Origin: Pseudoglutamicibacter cumminsii
GTDB lineage: Bacteria; Actinomycetota; Actinomycetes; Actinomycetales; Micrococcaceae
Direction: 5' to 3'
DNA length: 64,000 nt
Assembly (NCBI RefSeq): GCF_003143995.1
Contig: NZ_QFWG01000001.1
Coordinates: forward strand, 186,001-250,000
The notes under the pieces: model-generated
What the model saw: the letters and a program-made list of their open reading frames with translations, nothing else
Database searches by the model: none
What the model was told of the DNA's origin: nothing
Translations under genes and position numbers: made by a program
Part shown: piece after piece, positions 1 through 9,073 of the stretch
Numbering within the stretch: the first letter of the stretch is position 1
Layout: every line of letters begins with the position of its first letter

Positions 1-281
1 CGTTTGCGGGTACCGTCCTTTCGACCCTCAAGGCGTGGGAAGACGAAGAGTTCTGCAAGACCAAGCTCGGCTTGGATGCCCCACTTGGATCGATTGACCG
101 CTCCAAGCTCAACGTCAAGGGGTCCTCGCTCGCGGCAGGCCACCCGTTCGCTGCGACCGGCGGCCGCATCATCGCGTCTGCCGCGAAGATGGTCCACGCC
201 AAGGGCAACAAGGCACGCGCGCTCGTATCTGTGTGCGCGGCAGGCGGCCAGGGTGCCGTAGCAATCGTGGAGGCTTTCTAA
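1..281 (+). CDS. Acetyl-CoA acyltransferase (thiolase), C-terminal fragment
   Basis: The reading frame is open from base 3, so the gene begins outside the window; 92 residues are visible. They carry the thiolase C-terminal signatures: the GHPFAATG histidine motif and the CAAGGQG block with the second active-site cysteine. The enzyme cleaves 3-ketoacyl-CoA or condenses two acyl-CoAs. Its TAA stop overlaps the ATG of the next gene by one base (TAATG), so the two are probably translationally coupled. A thiolase followed by a long FabG and a MaoC dehydratase is the mycobacterial fadA2-fabG4-htdX order, so this is likely the FadA2/FadI type. That assignment rests on context and a fragment. Confidence 0.9.
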   Translation, partial: FAGTVLSTLKAWEDEEFCKTKLGLDAPLGSIDRSKLNVKGSSLAAGHPFAATGGRIIASAAKMVHAKGNKARALVSVCAAGGQGAVAIVEAF

Positions 282-1630
282 TGGCTGATCAGTACATGAA
301 GTTCACCCAGGCTGGGTTCGGTAAGTTCCTGAGCAAGAAGCTCGGGTTGCCGCGCCCAACCACGTTGCGCCGCTACGAAGAAGGAGCGCCGCTCGTGCCC
401 GGCACGGCGGTCGTGATCGGGCTGGAATCTCACCACGACAGCGCCAAGAAGGTCGCGGATCTGCTCGGAACCTGGGGCATCAACGCAACGGCTCATCCAG
501 ACTCAGTCCGCGGCGACATCGGCGCGATCATCTTGTGCACCGAGGAAATCAGCGATCCGGCTGAGCTTTCCCACGTCGCGATGACCGCGTCGCCTCTGGT
601 CAAGAAGCTTGCGCGCACCGGCCGCGTCGTCGCGCTCATGCGTCCGGCCGACCAAGCCGCGAACGTAGCGCAAGCCAGCGCACGCGGCGCCGTGACCGGC
701 ATGATGCGCTCTCTCGCGCGCGAACTGCGCTGGGGCTCCACGGGCAACGGCATCGTTCTGGACAACGCGGTCGACGTCGACGCACCGAGCGTTCAGGCGG
801 CACTTCGCTTCCTGCTCTCGGGCCGCTCGGCCTACGTTGACGGTCAGTTCATCGAGGTCACCAGCTCGCAAGGCACCCTTCCGGAGAACCCAGAGAAGCC
901 ACTCGACGGCAAGGTTGCCGCTGTCACGGGTGCCGCCCGCGGCATCGGCGCGGCCATCGCCAAGACCCTGGCACGCGACGGCGCACGCGTCATCGCGATC
1001 GACATGCCAGGCGCATCCGAATCCCTCACGAAGGTCGCCAACGAGATCAAGGGCACCGCGCTTCAGCTCGACGTGACGGCCGCAGACGCGGGTGAGCGCA
1101 TCATCGAACACGCACGTCAGTTGCACGGCGGCCTCGACATCGTGATCCACAACGCCGGCATCACGCGTGACAAGCTGCTCGCCAACATGGATGAATCGCG
1201 TTGGAACAGCGTCATGGCAGTCAACCTCGAATCCCAGTTGCGTATGAACAAGCAGTTGCACGATGCGGGGCTCGAAGGTCTGCGCGTCGTGACGCTCGCC
1301 TCGACCTCCGGAATCGCCGGCAACCGAGGCCAAACAAACTACGCCGCCTCGAAGGCAGGCGTAATCTCGATGGTTGCGGCCGAAGCCGAGAAGTTCGCGG
1401 CCAACGGCGGCTCGATCAACGCGGTTGCTCCGGGATTCATCGAGACCGACATGACCGCCAAGATCCCGCTCGGCCCGCGCGTTGTTGGTCGTCTCGTGAT
1501 GCCGAGCCTTCAGCAGGGTGGCCTGCCCGTCGATGTTGCAGAAGCGATCAGCTTCCTCGCATCGGACGGCGCGGGCGGCGTCAACGGCCAGACTCTGCGC
1601 GTGTGCGGCCAGAGCCTGATCGGAGCGTAA
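281..1630 (+). CDS. fabG4: 3-oxoacyl-[ACP]/acyl-CoA reductase, high-molecular-weight FabG4 type
   Basis: This 449-residue short-chain dehydrogenase is much longer than ordinary FabG (about 245). The N-terminal half is a degenerate Rossmann-like domain. The C-terminal half carries the working SDR motifs: TGAARGIG near residue 216, NAG near 291, and YAASK with Tyr354 and Lys358. This is the HMwFabG/FabG4 architecture, which reduces 3-oxoacyl-CoA or ACP, usually with NADH. The start at 281 is chosen because it overlaps the thiolase stop and gives the MADQYMKF N-terminus; the upstream GTG/ATG starts lie inside the thiolase. It is followed by an HtdX-like dehydratase only 2 bases after its stop, so the three genes look like one operon. 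Confidence 0.9.
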   Translation: MADQYMKFTQAGFGKFLSKKLGLPRPTTLRRYEEGAPLVPGTAVVIGLESHHDSAKKVADLLGTWGINATAHPDSVRGDIGAIILCTEEISDPAELSHVAMTASPLVKKLARTGRVVALMRPADQAANVAQASARGAVTGMMRSLARELRWGSTGNGIVLDNAVDVDAPSVQAALRFLLSGRSAYVDGQFIEVTSSQGTLPENPEKPLDGKVAAVTGAARGIGAAIAKTLARDGARVIAIDMPGASESLTKVANEIKGTALQLDVTAADAGERIIEHARQLHGGLDIVIHNAGITRDKLLANMDESRWNSVMAVNLESQLRMNKQLHDAGLEGLRVVTLASTSGIAGNRGQTNYAASKAGVISMVAAEAEKFAANGGSINAVAPGFIETDMTAKIPLGPRVVGRLVMPSLQQGGLPVDVAEAISFLASDGAGGVNGQTLRVCGQSLIGA

Positions 1631-1632
1631 AC

Positions 1633-2568
1633 ATGGACATCCGTTATCTGGACGCGCTGCCAAGCCTCGGGAAGATCTACGCGAAAGCCGGAACGGAGGC
1701 CCTCAAGAAGCGGCCGAAAAAGGTCGCGCAAGGCAGCCTTCCAACCTACGGAGTAGGCGTACGCGACGTCACGATCTCCAGGGAAACCGTCAACGCCGTC
1801 AATCGCCACGTCGGGGCGCCAACCCGCGATTCCGTGCCGAGCATCGTGCTGTTCGGAACGGCGTTCCCGCTACTGATCGAGTTCATGCGTCAACCGGAGT
1901 TCCCGTTGCCGATGCTCGGGATGATCCACCTGACCAACACGGTTGAGCATCGCCGCAGCATCGTTCCGGGAGAGAAACTCACGTTCGAGGTGCGGCCGAT
2001 TTCGCTCGACGCGCACCACGCAGGTGCGACGTGCGAGATCGAAACGCGCGTGCTCGACGAGGCCGGCGACGTGGTCTGGAAGGGAACCGGCGTGTTCCTT
2101 GCCAAGGGAGTTTCGCTAGACGGCGCGCAGAAGCCTGCGCGTCCCGAGCACGAGGTGCCTGAGCTCCCGCAGATGAACGCACAGTGGAGCTTCGGTCCGG
2201 GGGAAGGCCGCACGTGGGCCGGGATCTTGGGTGACTACAACCCGATCCACCTTTCGAACCTGAGCGCGAAGTTGCTGGGCATGAAGACCGCGATCGTTCA
2301 CGGCGCAGACCTCGCGGCTCGCGCGCTCGCAGCAGTAGAGCCAGCCGACGCGACTGCGTGCGGGGGCTACGAATGGCACATCGAATTCGGTGCTCCCGTT
2401 CCGATCCCGTCCCGCATCAGCTTCAGCCAAACTGCGGGCAAGAAGGCGGAGAGCGCTAGCCAAAACCCTGGAGACGACGACGCCGGATTCGTCGGCTTCA
2501 CCGGATTCAGCACCCGCAAGAAGCCGCGGGTCCACTTCACAGGCTATGTGCGTCTACTGAGCTCATAA
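1633..2568 (+). CDS. MaoC-family (R)-hydroxyacyl dehydratase, HtdX-like
   Basis: The 311-residue protein has an N-terminal hotdog-like half and a C-terminal MaoC hotdog with the hydratase-2 motif GDYNPIHLSN (Asp201, His206), followed by an IVHGADLAAR helix. It would interconvert (R)-3-hydroxyacyl and trans-2-enoyl thioesters. With the thiolase and FabG4-like reductase it forms a set able to elongate or degrade acyl chains, as in mycobacterial fadA2-fabG4-htdX. The ATG at 1633 lies 2 bases after the previous stop; the open frame continues upstream only inside fabG4. The last 32 bases overlap the 3' end of the convergent mshA gene. Confidence 0.87.
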   Translation: MDIRYLDALPSLGKIYAKAGTEALKKRPKKVAQGSLPTYGVGVRDVTISRETVNAVNRHVGAPTRDSVPSIVLFGTAFPLLIEFMRQPEFPLPMLGMIHLTNTVEHRRSIVPGEKLTFEVRPISLDAHHAGATCEIETRVLDEAGDVVWKGTGVFLAKGVSLDGAQKPARPEHEVPELPQMNAQWSFGPGEGRTWAGILGDYNPIHLSNLSAKLLGMKTAIVHGADLAARALAAVEPADATACGGYEWHIEFGAPVPIPSRISFSQTAGKKAESASQNPGDDDAGFVGFTGFSTRKKPRVHFTGYVRLLSS

Positions 2569-3721
2569 CCGCCTGGCGGTAGAGCTCCACAAGCGTTGAG
2601 GCGGTGGACTCCCACGAGAAATGCCGGCCGTGATCCGCGGCCGCAGTAACAACCTCGTGGGGGACACCGCCATTCGCCCACGGAGCCAAGGCTCGCGCCC
2701 ATTCGCGGGGATCACGCGAATGGACCAACAAACCGTCAACGCCGTCGTCGATCAAATCAAGCAAACCACCCGCGGCATGTCCAACCACGGGAGTTCCGGT
2801 CGCCAGCGCCTCCGCAGCAACTAAGCCGAATGTCTCGTGACGCGACGGAACCAGAACAACATCCGCGGTCCGGTACATCAACGCGAGCCGATCCTGCATC
2901 ATCGGCGGAATGAACGCGACCTTATCCTCAACACCACCTTCGCGCGCCCGCGCCACTAGATCCAGAGAACCCGGCCCGGACTGATCACCGATCATGACCA
3001 AGCTGGACTCCAGGCTGGCGTCCGTCAGCTCAGCCAGAGTATCCAGCGCGACGTCCGGGCCTTTATAGTCCTGAAAGCGTCCAGCAAACAGCATCTTGAG
3101 GCCGCTGGCAGAAACAGGCCACTGAGCTGCCGGGCCACCCGGATAAAACACGTTGCGATCAATTCCCGGGCGCACGATCCTGAGCTTTTCCGGTGGAACA
3201 CCAACGTCGAGGCTCAGCTCATCGCGGTCGGTCGCGGTGTTAGCCGTCAGCGCGAACGTTTCGGCCGCGATGCGTCGTTCAGTTTGCTCGCGGAATGTTT
3301 CCGCAGGGCTAGGGGAGTGGCCGTGGTGCCGCTTGCGGGCAGCCGTCGTGTGGAACGTTGCGATCACCGGCCGGCCGTGAGCGGCCTTGAGCGCGGCATC
3401 TGCGGAGAGCCAATAATGCGCGTGAATCACATCGGCACCACGGAAAGAAGGATGGGCAGACAACTGTCGCGCGAACTCATCCGTGTACTGCGGGAGGACT
3501 TCCTTGGCGGCATCCGCTGGGCCTGCAGGCAACGTGTGGACGCGGTATCCCGGAGCCACTTCAACGGTTGAGTGATCGCCTCGCGTGAAAACATCCACGG
3601 TTGCTCCAGCGGCCGCGAGCGCACGCGACGTCTGGTCCACGAAAATGTTGAGGCCACCGGCATCACCCCCGCCAGCGGTGGCACGTGGCGACGTGTGCAT
3701 GCTGATCACGGCGACGTGCAT
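2537..3721 (-). CDS. mshA: D-inositol-3-phosphate glycosyltransferase MshA
   Basis: This 394-residue GT4 glycosyltransferase starts with the MshA hallmark MHVAVISMHTSP followed by GGGDAGGLNIFV. The nucleotide-sugar site shows HAHYWLSA, FAGRFQDYKGPD and the E-x7-E motif in HETFGLVAAEALATGTPV. MshA transfers GlcNAc from UDP-GlcNAc to 1-L-inositol 1-phosphate, the first step of mycothiol synthesis. The ATG at 3721 is preferred over a start 9 codons upstream because it gives the usual N-terminus and has a GGAG ribosome-binding site 9 bases upstream. The gene is monocistronic and converges on the HtdX-like gene with a 32-bp 3' overlap. mshC for a later step lies 4 kb away on the other strand. Confidence 0.93.
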   Translation of the reverse strand: MHVAVISMHTSPRATAGGGDAGGLNIFVDQTSRALAAAGATVDVFTRGDHSTVEVAPGYRVHTLPAGPADAAKEVLPQYTDEFARQLSAHPSFRGADVIHAHYWLSADAALKAAHGRPVIATFHTTAARKRHHGHSPSPAETFREQTERRIAAETFALTANTATDRDELSLDVGVPPEKLRIVRPGIDRNVFYPGGPAAQWPVSASGLKMLFAGRFQDYKGPDVALDTLAELTDASLESSLVMIGDQSGPGSLDLVARAREGGVEDKVAFIPPMMQDRLALMYRTADVVLVPSRHETFGLVAAEALATGTPVVGHAAGGLLDLIDDGVDGLLVHSRDPREWARALAPWANGGVPHEVVTAAADHGRHFSWESTASTLVELYRQAVMSSVDAHSL

Positions 3722-3869
3722 TTGGTCACACTCCAGGCAAGGGCGCAAAAGGGAACGAAGGAAAGCAAAACCAGCAAAAACGCCGGTATATGCGTTCTCA
3801 TTCTAAGGCTCAGCGCACTTTGCGGATAGCTTGAGCGTCACTCTTACGACACACAGACGTCCCCTCGTT

Positions 3870-3898
3870 TTGGCATTCTGGAAAACCATGTGTAAAGT
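3870..3898 (+). promoter_or_regulatory. Probable promoter of tRNA-Leu
   Basis: TTGGCA (3870-3875) and TAAAGT (3893-3898) are separated by exactly 17 bases, close to the housekeeping consensus. A transcript would start near 3905, leaving a leader of about 48 bases before the tRNA. This is motif reading only. Confidence 0.45.
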
Positions 3899-3952
3899 CT
3901 TTTCTGTTGTCTGCGGCCAGCACCGCTGAAAAGGAACTGGCCAAAGCCGCTC

Positions 3953-4038
3953 GCGCGGGTGGCGGAATAGGTAGACGCGCTAGCTTGAGGTGCTAGTCCT
4001 CGCATAAGAGGGTGGGGGTTCAAGTCCCCCTCCGCGCA
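3953..4038 (+). tRNA. tRNA-Leu (anticodon GAG)
   Basis: The 86-base gene folds as a class II tRNA. The acceptor arm pairs GCGCGGG with TCCGCGC and is followed by discriminator A. The anticodon arm CTAGC/GCTAG carries loop TTGAGGT, so the anticodon is GAG. A long variable arm (CCTC...GAGG) and a TTCAAGT T-loop closed by GGGGG/CCCCC identify leucine. The 3' CCA is not encoded (CGA follows), as is common in actinobacteria. It is a single tRNA gene followed by a strong hairpin. Confidence 0.96.
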
Positions 4039-4070
4039 CGAACTGCCCAGGGTAGAAAAACCCGGCGCAG

Positions 4071-4113
4071 AAAAGCCCCGGCTTTCCGATTCGGAAAGCC
4101 GGGGCTTTTAGTT
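4071..4113. terminator. Terminator hairpin after tRNA-Leu
   Basis: A perfect 19-base inverted repeat (4071-4089 and 4091-4109) with a single T at the centre is flanked by AAAA on the left and TTTT on the right. It would work as an intrinsic terminator in either direction. Confidence 0.85.
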
Positions 4114-4216
4114 TTCCTAGCAACATGTTTCACGAGCAGCAGCTTGTTTCAAGAGCACTGCCATGACGAAGTTTCGTAGCTCTAAGCGCAGTATCTGATG
4201 CGCGTGAGCTGGGTTC

Positions 4217-4222
4217 TAGACT
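4217..4222 (+). promoter_or_regulatory. -10 box (TAGACT) close to the M20 peptidase start
   Basis: TAGACT ends 7 bases before the second ATG (4230) of the M20 peptidase gene, the spacing of leaderless mRNAs. The same TAGACT-to-second-ATG layout occurs before the DUF3054 gene. Confidence 0.4.
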
Positions 4223-4223
4223 T

Positions 4224-5606
4224 ATGAACATGTCAGACTCCGTGAGCAAGGCATCGGACACCGAGCCACGCTACTCAAGTGAACACGCCCCCGACGCACA
4301 GACGCGGGAGGCCCTCGATAAGGAAGTCGTGGACATCTGCCGCGACCTCATCCGCATCGACACCACCAACCGCGGCAGCTTCCCTGACGGAGCCAACGAA
4401 CGCCCCGCGGCAGACATGGTGATGGAACTTCTCCAGGAGGTCGGTCTTGAACCGACCCTGTACGAAGCCGCGCCAGGCCGTGCCAGCGTCGTTGTGCGCA
4501 TCGAAGGCCGTGAACCAGGCCTGCCTGCGCTTGTAGTCCATGGGCACCTCGACGTCGTCCCTGCGCAAGCCGAAGACTGGTCCGTTGACCCGTTTGCCGC
4601 TGAAATCAAGGACGGCATGATCTGGGGCCGCGGAGCCGTAGACATGAAGAACATGAACGCGATGATCCTCACCGCAGTGAGAGACATGGCGCGCCGCGGG
4701 ATCAAACCACGACGAGACCTCATCGTCGCGTTCTTCGCAGACGAAGAAGCCGGCGGCGAATACGGCGCGCTGTGGCTCGTCAAAAACCATCCCGAGGTTT
4801 TCGAAGGCGCAACCGAAGCCATCAGCGAGGTCGGCGGCTACTCGACCACGATCAACGGCGAGCGCGTCTACCTCGTTCAGACAGCTGAAAAGGGCCGCGC
4901 GTGGGGCGCGCTGACAGCCCACGGACGCGCCGGCCACGGTTCCGCTGTGACCAACGAGAACCCCATCGTGCACCTGGCGAGCGCGATCGCGCGCATCGCA
5001 GGCGATGAGTGGCCGCGCGAATACAACGAGGCCACCGCGGCGCTGCTCGAAGGCATCGCGCACATTACGGGTACCGAGTTTGATCCGGAGAATCCTCAGC
5101 CGCAGCTCGATGCGCTGGGCCCAACCGTGAAGTTCATTGCGAACACGCTACAGACCACGAGCAACCCGACCGTTCTCAAGGCGGGCTACAAAGACAACGT
5201 GATCCCGCAGGAAGCCGTTGCCCGGCTCGATGTGCGTACGCTCCCTGGCCAGCACGAAGCGACCCTGGAACGCATTGCGGAGTTGGCGGGCGAGTACGTG
5301 ACCTACAGCGTCGACCATCACCGGCCGTCTGTGAGCGCGCCGATCGAGGCTCCGATCTTCGATGCGATGCGTGAAGCGCTCAACCGTCACGATCCAGGCT
5401 GTCACGTGCTCCCGTACATGCTCGGCGCAGGTACTGACAACAATGCGCTGGCTGATCTGGGGATCAACGGCTACGGTTTCGCACCGCTCCTGTTGCCCGC
5501 CGAACTGGACTTCACCGGGATGTTCCACGGCATCGACGAACGCGTGCCGATCGATTCGATCATCTTCGGCCGGGCTGTGCTCTCCGAGTTCCTCTTGGAT
5601 TACTAA
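4224..5606 (+). CDS. M20/M25/M40 family metallo-hydrolase (peptidase or deacylase)
   Basis: This cytoplasmic zinc hydrolase is 460 residues long (458 from the second ATG at 4230). The metal-site motifs are visible: HGHLDVVP, WGRGAVDMKN and the catalytic DEEAGGEYGA. The dimerisation (lid) domain follows in the middle, and GAGTDNNALADLG near the C-terminus supplies the last ligand region. The family includes dipeptidases, ArgE and DapE, and the sequence alone does not separate them. No ribosome-binding site precedes either ATG, while a TAGACT box lies 7 bases before the ATG at 4230, so that start on a leaderless mRNA is attractive. The next gene starts 70 bases downstream on the same strand. 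Confidence 0.88.
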   Translation: MNMSDSVSKASDTEPRYSSEHAPDAQTREALDKEVVDICRDLIRIDTTNRGSFPDGANERPAADMVMELLQEVGLEPTLYEAAPGRASVVVRIEGREPGLPALVVHGHLDVVPAQAEDWSVDPFAAEIKDGMIWGRGAVDMKNMNAMILTAVRDMARRGIKPRRDLIVAFFADEEAGGEYGALWLVKNHPEVFEGATEAISEVGGYSTTINGERVYLVQTAEKGRAWGALTAHGRAGHGSAVTNENPIVHLASAIARIAGDEWPREYNEATAALLEGIAHITGTEFDPENPQPQLDALGPTVKFIANTLQTTSNPTVLKAGYKDNVIPQEAVARLDVRTLPGQHEATLERIAELAGEYVTYSVDHHRPSVSAPIEAPIFDAMREALNRHDPGCHVLPYMLGAGTDNNALADLGINGYGFAPLLLPAELDFTGMFHGIDERVPIDSIIFGRAVLSEFLLDY

Positions 5607-5676
5607 CTCGACTTCTAGCGCCCAAGATGAGCGCCCAAAGCTCTTAGAACTTTTCTACGTATGAAAGGACATCACC

Positions 5677-6828
5677 GTGTCTGACCGCGTTACTGCAATC
5701 TTGACCCCTGGCCTGCTCGCAACCCTGCGGGAGCGCGCACCAGAATTGGACCAGAACAACGAGTTCGCGTTCCAAGACGTGCACGACCTGGCCGAAGCCG
5801 GTTATTTCACAGCGACGCTGCCGATTGAGGAAGGCGGTGCGGGCTGGACCTTCGCTGACCTCGTGCGTGCCGAGCGGCTGCTCGCTGCAGCGGCGCCTGC
5901 CACGGCGTTGGCGGTGAACATGCACCAGGTGTGGTGCGGCGTCGACATGATCCTGCGTTCGTGGGGCGATGAGCGGCTCGCGTTCATGCGCAATTGGGTT
6001 GCTGAAGGTGAGCTGTTGGCTTTCGGTGTTTCAGAGCCGGGTAACGATGCGGTTCTGCTGGATTCGTACACGGAAGCCACGCCGGTTGATGGCGGCTACA
6101 GCCTCAACGGCCTCAAGGTCTTTACGTCGCTGGGCCCAGCGTGGACGCGCCTCGGGGTGATGGGTAAGCACGACGGCAAGCTGCTGTACGGCTTTGTTGA
6201 GCCGCAGGACGGCGTTCAGCGCGTCGGGGAGTGGGATGCCCTGGGCATGCGCGCTTCGGGTTCGTTCGCGACCAAGCTCACGGATGCTTTCATGAAGGAA
6301 GACACGATTCACACCCGCTTTGAACCGTGGGATGCCACCGAGCCGTTGGTTTCCGCGATCTTCGCTTCGTTCCTGACGCTCACGGGTTCTGTGTATGTAG
6401 GTATCGCGGATCGCGCGCTCGAGCTTGCTCGCCAAAGCGCGAGCGAACGCACGTCTCGCTCGACGGGTCTCGCATTGTCGCAGCAGCCTGCCGCGCGTGC
6501 GCCGATCGCTGAAGCTGGAATGAAGCAGATTGCGCTCGATGCAGTGGTTGAGTCGGTCGTCAACGAGCTCGATGGGGGACTCGCCCCGAGCCCCGAGACC
6601 GTGGCACGGTGGGTGACCTTGCGCACTATGGCAACGGATATCGCTCAGTCTCACATCGAGACCGCTCGTGCGCTCTCCGGCGGCGCAGGTTTTACTCGCA
6701 CCTCAGAGATTTCGCGTCTGTACCGCGACATCGCTGCGGGTATCCACCACCCGTCCCAGCGCCCATCGGCCATGGAATCTGTGGCCAACTGGCTGGTTGG
6801 TCCAGTGGAACACACCGCGAACAGCTAG
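5677..6828 (+). CDS. Acyl-CoA dehydrogenase family flavoprotein
   Basis: The 383-residue protein begins at a GTG with a GAAAGGA ribosome-binding site. The fold features of FAD acyl-CoA dehydrogenases are present: an all-helical N-terminal domain with the EEGGAGWTFADLV segment, a central beta domain (GVSEPGND, LNGLKVFTS), and a C-terminal helical domain with ARALSGGAGFTRTSEISRLYRD. It would oxidise an acyl-CoA or act as a related flavin monooxygenase. The substrate cannot be read. The usual GFGG-type flavin loop is replaced by LSGGAGF, and I could not place a clear catalytic glutamate, so a divergent member is possible. Confidence 0.82.
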   Translation: MSDRVTAILTPGLLATLRERAPELDQNNEFAFQDVHDLAEAGYFTATLPIEEGGAGWTFADLVRAERLLAAAAPATALAVNMHQVWCGVDMILRSWGDERLAFMRNWVAEGELLAFGVSEPGNDAVLLDSYTEATPVDGGYSLNGLKVFTSLGPAWTRLGVMGKHDGKLLYGFVEPQDGVQRVGEWDALGMRASGSFATKLTDAFMKEDTIHTRFEPWDATEPLVSAIFASFLTLTGSVYVGIADRALELARQSASERTSRSTGLALSQQPAARAPIAEAGMKQIALDAVVESVVNELDGGLAPSPETVARWVTLRTMATDIAQSHIETARALSGGAGFTRTSEISRLYRDIAAGIHHPSQRPSAMESVANWLVGPVEHTANS

Positions 6829-6846
6829 GTTGCATCCCTGTAGCGC

Positions 6847-6852
6847 GATAGT
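6847..6852 (+). promoter_or_regulatory. -10 box (GATAGT) close to the uppP start
   Basis: GATAGT ends 8 bases before the GTG of uppP, consistent with a leaderless or nearly leaderless transcript. Confidence 0.3.
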
Positions 6853-6860
6853 CTGCAGAG

Positions 6861-7697
6861 GTGGAATGGTTATACGCAGCGATCCTCGGCCTCGTTCAGG
6901 GGCTGACTGAGTTTCTTCCGATCTCTTCCTCTGCGCACTTGCGCATCGCGGGGTCTTTCCTGCCTGGCGGGTCTGACCCTGGTGCGGCATTCACCGCGAT
7001 CACCCAGTTGGGTACCGAGACCGCGGTCTTGCTGTTCTTCTGGCGCGACATCGTGCGGATCATCAAGCAATGGTGTCTCTCGCTCGTGGGGAAGGTGTCC
7101 CGGAAAGACCCCGATGCGCGCATGGGCTGGCTGATCATCATCGGCTCGATCCCGATTGGCGTGCTCGGTTTGCTGCTCGAGAGCTACATCGACACGACCT
7201 TCCGCAGCCTCTGGATTGTCGCGTTCATGCTGGTGTTCTTCGGCTTGCTTTTGGCCGCCGCGGATGCGTTGGGTAAGCAGCGCCGTGAACTGAAGGACCT
7301 CACCGTCAAGCACGGTATTCTCTACGGTTTCTTCCAAGCGCTCGCTCTGATCCCAGGTGTGTCCCGTTCCGGTGGAACCATCACGGGTGGTTTGGCGCTC
7401 GGGTACTCACGTGAAGCCGCAACGCGGTATTCGTTCCTTTTGGCGATTCCGGCTGTCATGATTTCGGGTGGCTATAAGCTCGCGAAAGCAATGAGGGACG
7501 GTTTTGATGGACCGTATTCCGCAGGCCCTACCGCGCTTGCGACCGGTGTCGCGTTCGTTGTCGGCTTCGTCGTGATCGGCTGGCTGCTGCGCTACATTTC
7601 AACCCATTCGTTCCGCTTGTTTGTCTGGTACCGCATCGCGCTGGGATTCATCCTGTTCGTACTCTTGGGGCTTAATCTCATCGACCCGATGATCTAA
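6861..7697 (+). CDS. uppP: Undecaprenyl-diphosphatase UppP (BacA family)
   Basis: The 278-residue polytopic membrane protein carries the BacA signatures: [16 protein letters not shown] near the N-terminus and [13 protein letters not shown] near the middle, which supply the active-site Ser, His, Glu and Arg. It dephosphorylates undecaprenyl diphosphate at the membrane to recycle the lipid carrier of peptidoglycan synthesis, and overproduction gives bacitracin resistance in this family. The GTG start gives the usual short N-terminus ([14 protein letters not shown]). The downstream gene mshC and the PAC2 gene are frequent actinobacterial neighbours of uppP. Confidence 0.95.
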   Translation: MEWLYAAILGLVQGLTEFLPISSSAHLRIAGSFLPGGSDPGAAFTAITQLGTETAVLLFFWRDIVRIIKQWCLSLVGKVSRKDPDARMGWLIIIGSIPIGVLGLLLESYIDTTFRSLWIVAFMLVFFGLLLAAADALGKQRRELKDLTVKHGILYGFFQALALIPGVSRSGGTITGGLALGYSREAATRYSFLLAIPAVMISGGYKLAKAMRDGFDGPYSAGPTALATGVAFVVGFVVIGWLLRYISTHSFRLFVWYRIALGFILFVLLGLNLIDPMI

Positions 7698-7771
7698 GCG
7701 AACTAGACACGCGATAGCCTCGAGTCATACGAGTTGTGCTCGCGTTCAACCCCGTACCCTAAGGAGACCCC

Positions 7772-9073
7772 GTGCAGTCTTGGCCACGCCCTAACGTCCC
7801 GCAGGTTCCCGGACAACCACCCGTCATGCGGTTGTTCGACACGTCGACCGGGGCTATCGAGGAGGTCAGGACCACTGACCGCGCATCGATCTACGTGTGC
7901 GGAATTACCCCTTACGATGCGACTCACCTGGGCCACGCGTCGACGTACGTGACCTTTGACCTGCTGATCCGCCAGTGGCTCGATGCTGGGCTTGAGGTCA
8001 ACTACATCCAGAACGTGACCGACATCGATGACCCGCTCCTTGAACGTGCGGAAGCCACCGGCGTGGACTGGGAATGGCTGGCTGAGGACCAGACGAACCT
8101 GTTCCGTGGCGATATGGAGGCGCTGCGCGTCATCCCGCCACACCATTACGTGGGTGCGGTTGCCGCGATTCCTTGGGTTGTCGAAGGCGTGGAGAAGATG
8201 CTCGCCGACGGGGTGGCCTATCGCGTGGACGGCACCGACGGGGAACCGGACGGCGATGTCTACTTTGACTCAGCTGCAGCCGCATCGGATGCGTGGCGGC
8301 TTGGCGACGTATCCCACTACGACGCCGAAACCATGAACGAGTTTTTCGCTGAACGCGGCGGCGACCCGAAACGCCCCGGCAAGCGTGACCCCCTGGATCC
8401 GTTGCTGTGGCGCGTGGCACGCGAAGGTGAGCCGTCCTGGGACGGCGGAACCCTGGGCGATGGCCGCCCCGGCTGGCACATCGAATGTTCCGTGATGGCG
8501 GCGCGCCTCAACGACGGCCCGCTCACGGTCCAGGCCGGCGGCAACGACTTGATCTTCCCGCACCACGAGTTCTCTGCCGGGCACACGGCTGCGGTCTCGG
8601 GGCATCGCCTCGCGGATCACTATGCGCACACGGGCATGGTCGGGCTTGAAGGCGTCAAGATGTCCAAGTCGCTCGGCAACCTTGTGCTGGTTTCGAAGCT
8701 GACGGCGGCGGGCCGTGATCCGCGCACTATCCGCGCGGTCATCCTGGATCACCACTACCGCGGCGATTGGTCGTTCGAAGACAGCGACCTGGACCGCGCA
8801 GACCAGCGCCTCGCGGCGTGGGAGAAGGCCCTGGGCCACACGAGCCGGCAGCAAGCCGAAGACGTGGTCGCTCGCATTCGTACGGCCCTGGCGAACGACC
8901 TCGACGCGCCGGCTGCTTTGGTCGCGCTCGACGAATGGGCCGGGGCCGTCGATGCGTCGGCTAAGGGTGCGGATGCTGCTGATGCGGAGGCAGCCGGCTT
9001 GGTTGCGGATGCCGTCAACGCGTTGCTGGGTATCGAACTCAAGCCAGCTCAGAGCTGGCAACTAGGGGGCTAG
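7772..9073 (+). CDS. mshC: L-cysteine:1D-myo-inositol 2-amino-2-deoxy-glucopyranoside ligase MshC
   Basis: This 433-residue class I CysRS-like ligase opens with [14 protein letters not shown], typical of MshC rather than CysS. The HIGH-type motif is HLGHA near residue 51, the zinc site includes the cysteine in [12 protein letters not shown], and the KMSKS loop is intact ([10 protein letters not shown]). MshC joins cysteine to GlcN-inositol with ATP, the third enzymatic step of mycothiol synthesis. The GTG start is supported by AAGGAG 6 bases upstream. The stop TAG is the first of a series of CTAG-containing 7-mers (9068-9109). Confidence 0.95.
   Translation: MQSWPRPNVPQVPGQPPVMRLFDTSTGAIEEVRTTDRASIYVCGITPYDATHLGHASTYVTFDLLIRQWLDAGLEVNYIQNVTDIDDPLLERAEATGVDWEWLAEDQTNLFRGDMEALRVIPPHHYVGAVAAIPWVVEGVEKMLADGVAYRVDGTDGEPDGDVYFDSAAAASDAWRLGDVSHYDAETMNEFFAERGGDPKRPGKRDPLDPLLWRVAREGEPSWDGGTLGDGRPGWHIECSVMAARLNDGPLTVQAGGNDLIFPHHEFSAGHTAAVSGHRLADHYAHTGMVGLEGVKMSKSLGNLVLVSKLTAAGRDPRTIRAVILDHHYRGDWSFEDSDLDRADQRLAAWEKALGHTSRQQAEDVVARIRTALANDLDAPAALVALDEWAGAVDASAKGADAADAEAAGLVADAVNALLGIELKPAQSWQLGG

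Noticed and set aside
503-1663. Long minus-strand ORF (386 codons)
   Set aside because: It lies opposite fabG4, has no recognisable motif and reflects codon bias of the high-GC sense gene.
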